From NCBI GenBank assembly GCA_958402075.1, contig CATXSD010000092.1:1-10223 (forward strand): DNA of 10,223 nt, in the 5' to 3' direction. Below the pieces are notes generated by a model. It was given only the letters and a program-made list of their open reading frames with translations, was not told where the DNA came from and ran no database searches. Made by a program: the position numbers and the translations under genes. The stretch is from Mediterranea massiliensis (GTDB lineage: Bacteria > Bacteroidota > Bacteroidia > Bacteroidales > Bacteroidaceae). This document shows, piece by piece, positions 6,061 to 10,223 of the stretch. Each line of letters opens with the position of its first letter. Within the stretch, counting starts at the first letter, position 1.

Positions 6061-6092
6061 CAAAAGTAGTGCAAGTTGCGTGTAAAAGCAAA
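6061..6092 (-). promoter_or_regulatory. Promoter of trmD
   Basis: Read on the minus strand, TTTG (6092-6089), a 20-base spacer and TACTTTTG (6068-6061) match the Bacteroides consensus exactly. Transcription should start near 6054, about 17 bases before the ATG. Confidence 0.72.
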
Positions 6093-6154
6093 TTTTGAAT
6101 GCAGCCACTTTATTTTTACCGGAGCCGGAATGCCGTAAATCGGGAAGAAACCCG

Positions 6155-6162
6155 TATTTTTG
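6155..6162 (+). promoter_or_regulatory. Probable -7 element of the ligA promoter
   Basis: TATTTTTG is a perfect TAnnTTTG, placed about 20 bases before the ligA start codons. No TTTG was seen at the proper -33 distance, so the promoter may be weak or helped by another factor. A transcript start near 6169 would exclude the upstream ATG at 6164. Confidence 0.55.
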
Positions 6163-6170
6163 CATGCAAA
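6159..6170. repeat. Perfect 12-bp palindrome TTTGCATGCAAA at the ligA promoter
   Basis: This palindrome overlaps the end of the -7 box and the predicted transcription start of ligA, the position of a typical repressor operator. It could also be chance, since TTTG is part of the promoter itself. Confidence 0.4.
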
Positions 6171-6181
6171 CTATCCGAAAG

Positions 6182-8185
6182 ATGACTATGACACCCAAAG
6201 AACGAATAGACTGGCTGCGTGCCGAGCTGCACCGCCACAACTACAACTACTACGTATTGAACGCTCCCGAAATCACGGACAAGGAGTTCGACGACCTGAT
6301 GCGCGAACTGCAGGACCTGGAGAAGGAGCATCCCGAATATGCGGACGAAAACTCGCCCACGATGCGTGTGGGCAGCGACCTGAACAAGAACTTCACGCAG
6401 GTGGCCCACAAATATCCCATGCTTTCGCTGGGCAACACCTACTCCGAGAGCGAGGTGGCCGACTTCTACGAGCGGGTGAAGAAGGCCCTGAACGAGGACT
6501 TTGAAATCTGCTGCGAGCTGAAGTTCGACGGTACGTCCATCTCCCTGACCTACGAAGACGGCAAGCTGGTGCGTGCCGTGACCCGCGGCGACGGCGAGAA
6601 GGGCGACGACGTGACGGACAACGTGAAAACCATCCGCACCATCCCCCTCGTGCTGCACGGCGACTACCCCCGCTCGTTCGAGATACGCGGCGAGATTCTG
6701 ATGCCGTGGGTGTCGTTCGAAGCCCTGAACCGCGAACGCGAGGCCCGCGAGGAGCCGCTCTTCGCCAATCCGCGCAACGCCGCTTCGGGTACGCTGAAGT
6801 CGCAGAACTCCGCGGTGGTGGCCGCTCGCAAGCTCGACGCCTACCTCTACTACCTGCTGGGCGAAGACCTGCCCGCCGACGGCCATTACGAATGCCTGCA
6901 GAAGGCGGCGCAGTGGGGCTTCAAGATATCGGAGCACATGAAGAAGGCCCGCACCCTGCAGGAAGTGTTCGACTACATCAACTACTGGGACACGGAACGC
7001 AAGAACCTGCCCGTGGCCACCGACGGCATCGTGCTGAAGGTGAACAGCCTGCGCCAGCAGAAGAACCTGGGCTACACGGCCAAGTCGCCCCGCTGGGCCA
7101 TCGCCTACAAGTTCCAGGCCGAACGGGCGCTGACACGGCTCAACAAGGTGACCTACCAGGTGGGCCGTACGGGCGCCATCACGCCGGTGGCCAATCTGGA
7201 CCCCGTACAGCTGTCGGGCACCGTCGTGAAACGTGCCTCGCTCCACAACGCCGACATCATCGAAGGCCTCGACCTGCACATCGGCGACATGGTCTACGTG
7301 GAGAAGGGCGGTGAAATCATCCCCAAGATAACAGGCGTGGACACCGATGCCCGCGGCATGCTGCTGGGCGAGAAGGTGAAATTCATCACCCGCTGCCCCG
7401 AGTGCGGCACGCCGCTGGTGCGCTTCGAAGGCGAGGCGGCCCACTACTGTCCCAACGAGACGGCCTGCCCGCCGCAGATCAAGGGCAAGATAGAGCACTT
7501 CATCAGCCGCCGGGCCATGAACATCGACGGACTGGGACCCGAGACCGTGGACCTGTTCTACCGTCTGGGCCTTATCAAGGACGCTGCCGACCTCTACCGC
7601 CTCACGGTGGACGACATCAAGGACCTGGACCGGATGGGGCAGAAATCGGCCGAAAACATCATTAACGGCATTGCCGCGAGCCACAACGTGCCCTTCGAGC
7701 GTGTCCTCTTCGCCCTGGGCATCCGCTTCGTGGGCGAGACGGTGGCCAAGAAGATAGCCCGCTCCTTCAAGAGCATCGACGAAGTGGAGCAGGCCAGCCT
7801 CGAAACCCTGATGAGTGTCGATGAAATCGGCGAAAAAATAGCCCAAAGCATCGTCAGCTACTTCGCCAATCCGCTGAACCGCAGCCTGGTGGAACGGCTG
7901 AAGGAAGCCGGTCTGCAGTTCAGCCGCAGCGAGGAAGACCTGAGCGGATACACCGACAAGCTGGCAGGGCAGTCCATTGTCATCAGCGGTGTGTTCGAGC
8001 ATCATTCGCGCGACGAATACAAGGAAATGATCGAGCGCAACGGCGGAAAGAACGTGGGCAGCATCTCGTCCAAGACCAGCTTCATCCTGGCCGGTGCCAA
8101 CATGGGCCCCGCCAAGCTGGAGAAGGCACAGAAACTGGGCATCCGCATTCTGTCTGAAAACGAGTTCCTGGACTTGCTTGCCTGA
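6182..8185 (+). CDS. ligA: NAD-dependent DNA ligase
   Basis: LigA seals nicks in DNA during replication and repair, using NAD+ as the AMP donor. From the ATG at 6182 it is 667 residues, the normal size. Domains in order are: the Ia NAD-binding helices (HRHNYNYYVLNAPEITDKEFD near the start); the nucleotidyltransferase domain, with catalytic lysine K114 in ELKFDGTS and RGDGEKGDDVT; an OB fold with YQVGRTGAITPVA and KRASLHNADII; a four-cysteine zinc finger (C405, C408, C423, C429); helix-hairpin-helix repeats (about 440-575); and a C-terminal BRCT domain (about 594-667). All match E. coli LigA with an offset of about -3. An ATG two codons later (6188) is an equally possible start. The frame is open back to 6095, but that part lies upstream of the promoter. 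Codons are G+C rich in the third position, unlike the flanking DNA. Confidence 0.96.
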   Translation: MTMTPKERIDWLRAELHRHNYNYYVLNAPEITDKEFDDLMRELQDLEKEHPEYADENSPTMRVGSDLNKNFTQVAHKYPMLSLGNTYSESEVADFYERVKKALNEDFEICCELKFDGTSISLTYEDGKLVRAVTRGDGEKGDDVTDNVKTIRTIPLVLHGDYPRSFEIRGEILMPWVSFEALNREREAREEPLFANPRNAASGTLKSQNSAVVAARKLDAYLYYLLGEDLPADGHYECLQKAAQWGFKISEHMKKARTLQEVFDYINYWDTERKNLPVATDGIVLKVNSLRQQKNLGYTAKSPRWAIAYKFQAERALTRLNKVTYQVGRTGAITPVANLDPVQLSGTVVKRASLHNADIIEGLDLHIGDMVYVEKGGEIIPKITGVDTDARGMLLGEKVKFITRCPECGTPLVRFEGEAAHYCPNETACPPQIKGKIEHFISRRAMNIDGLGPETVDLFYRLGLIKDAADLYRLTVDDIKDLDRMGQKSAENIINGIAASHNVPFERVLFALGIRFVGETVAKKIARSFKSIDEVEQASLETLMSVDEIGEKIAQSIVSYFANPLNRSLVERLKEAGLQFSRSEEDLSGYTDKLAGQSIVISGVFEHHSRDEYKEMIERNGGKNVGSISSKTSFILAGANMGPAKLEKAQKLGIRILSENEFLDLLA

Positions 8186-8219
8186 CAAAATCACATAAAA
8201 ACGTTTTTTATATCGGATA

Positions 8220-8253
8220 TTTGTAGCTCAAACCGAAAAAAATAGTACATTTG
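8220..8253 (+). promoter_or_regulatory. Promoter of dapA
   Basis: TTTG (8220-8223), a 22-base spacer and TACATTTG (8246-8253) fit the Bacteroides pattern, with a slightly long spacer. Transcription would start near 8260, about 28 bases before the dapA ATG. Only a weak AT palindrome (AAAAACGTTTTT, about 8197-8208) lies between ligA and this promoter, so some read-through from ligA is possible. Confidence 0.6.
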
Positions 8254-8288
8254 CGAACTGCTAAACCACAGATTATTTCATAGGACTC

Positions 8289-9182
8289 ATGATAAAAACA
8301 AGATTGAAAGGAATGGGGGTCGCGCTGATTACCCCGTTCAAGGAAGACGAGAGTGTGGACTACGTTGCCCTGATGCGCATCGTGGACTATCTGCTGCAGA
8401 ACAACGCCGACTTCCTGTGCGTGCTGGGAACCACCGCCGAAACTCCGACCCTGACCGAAGAGGAAAAGGCCAAGATCAAGCGGATGGTGATAGAACGCGT
8501 CAACGGACGTATCCCCATCCTGCTGGGTGTGGGAGGTAACAATACCCGCGCCGTCGTCGACGCGCTGAAACACGACGATTTCACCGGAGTGGACGCCGTC
8601 CTCTCCGTGGTTCCTTACTATAACAAACCCTCGCAGGAGGGCATCTACCAGCACTACAAGGCCATCTCCGAAGCTACGGAGCTGCCCATCGTGCTCTACA
8701 ACGTGCCCGGCCGTACGGGGGTGAACATGACGGCCGAAACCACCCTGCGCATCGCCCGCGACTTCGAGAACGTGATTGCCGTGAAGGAAGCGTCGGGCAA
8801 CATCACGCAGATGGACGACATCATCAAGAACAAGCCGGCCAATTTCGACGTCATTTCGGGCGACGACGGCATCACCTTCCCGCTCATCACGCTGGGTGCT
8901 GTAGGTGTCATCTCGGTCATCGGAAACGCCTTCCCGCGCGAGTTCAGCCGCATGGTGCGCCTGGCCCTGCAGGGCGATTACGCCAATGCGCTGACCATCC
9001 ACCACAAGTTTGCCGAGCTGTTCAAGCTGCTCTTCGTGGACGGCAATCCGGCCGGCGTGAAGGCCATGCTCAACGCCATGGGGATGGTGGAAAACAAGCT
9101 CCGCCTGCCGCTGGTGCCTACGCGCATCACCACGTTCGAGGCCATGCGCAAGATATTGAGCGAGCTGAACATCAAGTGCTGA
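8289..9182 (+). CDS. dapA: 4-hydroxy-tetrahydrodipicolinate synthase
   Basis: DapA condenses pyruvate with aspartate semialdehyde, the first committed step to diaminopimelate and lysine, which supply peptidoglycan and protein synthesis. The 297-residue TIM-barrel protein has the full active site: Schiff-base lysine K166 in VIAVKEASGN, Y138 and R143 in LYNVPGRTG, T48/T49 in LGTTAETPTL, and Y111 in VPYYNKPSQEG from the neighbouring subunit. The site motif reads GTTAE where many members have GTTGE, a mild variant. The family also includes N-acetylneuraminate lyase and other aldolases, but PYYNKP together with YNVPGRT favours DapA. The gene has its own promoter and terminator, so it is probably monocistronic. 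Confidence 0.94.
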   Translation: MIKTRLKGMGVALITPFKEDESVDYVALMRIVDYLLQNNADFLCVLGTTAETPTLTEEEKAKIKRMVIERVNGRIPILLGVGGNNTRAVVDALKHDDFTGVDAVLSVVPYYNKPSQEGIYQHYKAISEATELPIVLYNVPGRTGVNMTAETTLRIARDFENVIAVKEASGNITQMDDIIKNKPANFDVISGDDGITFPLITLGAVGVISVIGNAFPREFSRMVRLALQGDYANALTIHHKFAELFKLLFVDGNPAGVKAMLNAMGMVENKLRLPLVPTRITTFEAMRKILSELNIKC

Positions 9183-9208
9183 CGGCACTTCCTGTCAAAA
9201 CAACAAAT

Positions 9209-9254
9209 AAAAGCCGGTATCCCGAAGGTTTTGCCTGACGGATATCGGCTTTTT
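9209..9254 (+). terminator. Intrinsic terminator of dapA
   Basis: The 14-base arms AAAAGCCGGTATCC (9209-9222) and GGATATCGGCTTTT (9240-9253) pair with one G-U type pair around a 17-base loop, followed by a T-rich tract. The A-rich left arm may also allow termination on the other strand. Confidence 0.85.
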
Positions 9255-9319
9255 GTTTTGTAATCCGCTTTCCTTTCTTGCTTTTTTCTCATACGCTCTG
9301 TTATTTTTCAGTTAAAAGT

Positions 9320-9350
9320 TTTGTGTATCCGTTATTTTTTCCTATATTGG
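9320..9350 (+). promoter_or_regulatory. Probable promoter of the lipoprotein gene at 9377
   Basis: TTTG (9320-9323), a 19-base spacer and TATATTGG (9343-9350) match the Bacteroides consensus with one mismatch in the -7 box. The leader would be about 20 bases. Confidence 0.5.
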
Positions 9351-9376
9351 GCGCATATCCTTAAAACAATACACCT

Positions 9377-9613
9377 ATGCAGAAAAAGCGTTATTTTTAT
9401 TCGACGATCTTGTCCTGTATAGTACTACTGTTCTCTTGTCTGCGTGACGAGCGGTATGGAGCCGGAGAAATGGAAGAATGGTTTAGGTACACGGATGCAT
9501 TGTTGACTCCCATCGTGTCTACAATGCGTGTCATGGAACTGAAGCAGCCTTTCATGGAAGGTTTCTGCGAACGCTATGGGATTATACGCCAGCCACCAAT
9601 ACCTTGTCTCTAA
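9377..9613 (+). CDS. Probable lipoprotein, N-terminal fragment of a frameshifted gene
   Basis: This is a 78-codon frame starting MQKKRYFYSTILSCIVLLFS. It has a basic N-terminus, a hydrophobic core and a lipobox-like LLFSC with the lipidated cysteine at residue 21, so the product would be a membrane-anchored lipoprotein. After residue 22 comes a soluble stretch, DERYGAGEMEEWFRYTDALL and on to about FCERYG (residue 68). The last ten residues (IIRQPPIPCL) read as an out-of-frame tail. In the -1 frame the same bases give LWDYTPATNTLSLK, which continues smoothly into the HExxH protein at 9604. I therefore read this as the first part of one broken gene. A genuine short lipoprotein overlapping a second gene is the alternative. 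The family is not recognised. Confidence 0.6.
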   Translation: MQKKRYFYSTILSCIVLLFSCLRDERYGAGEMEEWFRYTDALLTPIVSTMRVMELKQPFMEGFCERYGIIRQPPIPCL

Positions 9614-10023
9614 AGATTAAGGATGCCTACAGCCATGTATTGCTACACGAATTGTTTCATGCCTTCCAATATCTGAAAAAAGGGGATGGCATGTACAACT
9701 CCCTGTTGAACTGTGAGATAGAAGCACATTTGGCACAATATATGTTTCTTAAGAAGAAACCGGATTATAAGATTAAGTGGGAAAAAAATTATATGAATGA
9801 TGATAGACTTAGGCAAATATTGCTTATAGAAAGCACGTTAACCCCTGAAATGCAACGTAATGATAAATTTGGATTTTTCTTAGATGGCTATTGGGACGCA
9901 GCAATCAATGCTTTTAGAAAAGTAAAGGAATATTCGGACGAAAAAGTTTATAAATACGAAGAGACCAGTGATATAGTTAAAAATCTCACTCTATTACAGG
10001 AACTTGTAGGAAATTGTAAGTAA
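9604..10023 (+). CDS. HExxH-containing protein, C-terminal part of the frameshifted gene
   Basis: This frame has no good start codon: it would begin at TTG 9604 and is open in frame back to 9487. It carries HELFHAFQ (residues 15-22 from 9604), a zinc-metallopeptidase HExxH motif with H15, E16 and H19. It is followed by NCEIEAHLAQYMF (36-48), whose E38 or E40 could be the third zinc ligand. The rest is helical and lysine rich, with WEKNYMNDDRLRQILLIEST and FFLDGYWDAAINAFRKV. The protein would be exported if joined to the lipoprotein signal upstream, and cytoplasmic if translated alone. Base composition is clearly more AT-rich than dapA, which suggests accessory DNA. The stop is 4 bases before the next gene. 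Peptidase activity is inferred from the motif only, and the specific family is not recognised. Confidence 0.6.
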   Translation: MSLKIKDAYSHVLLHELFHAFQYLKKGDGMYNSLLNCEIEAHLAQYMFLKKKPDYKIKWEKNYMNDDRLRQILLIESTLTPEMQRNDKFGFFLDGYWDAAINAFRKVKEYSDEKVYKYEETSDIVKNLTLLQELVGNCK

Positions 10024-10027
10024 GCGT

Positions 10028-10223
10028 ATGAGAACATTCAGAATTTTTATCGCAATGATGTTTGGAATTTCAGCCTTGCATGCCCAAACAGGTTATTACT
10101 CAGAGACCAAAACATTCTATGAAGATGGGTATACCTATCAATGTGATGTGGAAAATGGAGTATTGGCGACGCTTTATAACAAAGACGTCAAGTATTACGG
10201 AAAAGTAAAGATAGACAAACGTA
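10028..10223 (+). CDS. Secreted protein of unknown function (3' end outside window)
   Basis: The first 65 codons are visible. The N-terminus MRTFRIFIAMMFGISALHAQ is a clear Sec signal peptide, with cleavage expected at ALHA-Q (after residue 19), so the product enters the periplasm or beyond. The mature part, starting QTGYYSETKTFYEDGYTYQC, is rich in Tyr, Lys and short beta-like segments. I do not recognise the family. The ATG is 4 bases after the stop of the HExxH frame, so the two are likely co-transcribed and may act together in the envelope. The AT-rich codons resemble the preceding gene. Confidence 0.7.
   Translation, partial: MRTFRIFIAMMFGISALHAQTGYYSETKTFYEDGYTYQCDVENGVLATLYNKDVKYYGKVKIDKR

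Noticed and set aside
6116..8194. 692-codon open frame antisense to ligA
   Set aside because: It is the shadow of a G+C-biased third codon position in ligA. The translation has low-complexity Val/His/Leu/Gln composition, and ligA itself is unmistakable.
8196..8210. AAAAACGTTTTT considered as ligA terminator
   Set aside because: It has no loop and only A-T pairs apart from the central CG, so it is too weak to be called a terminator.

Overview
The window looks like chromosomal DNA from Bacteroides or a close relative in the Bacteroidales. The evidence is the protein types, the near absence of Shine-Dalgarno sequences, and several matches to the Bacteroides promoter pattern: a TTTG box at about -33, a spacer of about 19-22 bases, and TAnnTTTG at about -7. 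Most genes are housekeeping genes.

Layout. (1) 1-1785: the 3' part of an AMP nucleosidase gene (amn), then holA (DNA polymerase III delta subunit) 4 bases later, closed by a strong hairpin terminator. (2) 1786-2698: an AT-rich stretch with no convincing gene but several palindromes and TTGTAA/TTACAA motifs, ending in a tandem pair of promoter matches. (3) 2699-3169: a small XRE-type helix-turn-helix regulator. (4) 3170-3591: an unusual repeat-dense intergenic block. It holds a 7-bp tandem repeat, a REP/BIME-like pair of hairpins, and 2.8 copies of an 84-bp unit, each copy carrying a long imperfect palindrome and promoter boxes. The last copy provides the apparent promoter of the next genes. 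(5) 3592-5267: pyrK-pyrD, the two subunits of an NAD-linked dihydroorotate dehydrogenase, overlapping by 13 bases. (6) 5308-5337: a bidirectional terminator between convergent pyrD and trmD. (7) 5360-8185: trmD (minus) and ligA (plus), diverging from a compact intergenic region with a promoter for each. (8) 8289-9253: dapA with its own promoter and terminator. (9) 9377-10223: AT-richer accessory genes. A probable lipoprotein with an HExxH motif appears split by a frameshift, and the start of a secreted protein of unknown function runs off the window.

The housekeeping genes cover purine salvage or breakdown, replication, pyrimidine synthesis, tRNA modification, DNA ligation and lysine/peptidoglycan precursor synthesis. 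They do not form one pathway. Only amn-holA, pyrK-pyrD and the terminal accessory genes look co-transcribed.

I found no CRISPR array, tRNA, rRNA, IS element or clear defence system. The most unusual material is the repeat-borne promoter array before pyrK, the compensatory changes in the adjacent hairpin pair, and the broken HExxH gene.
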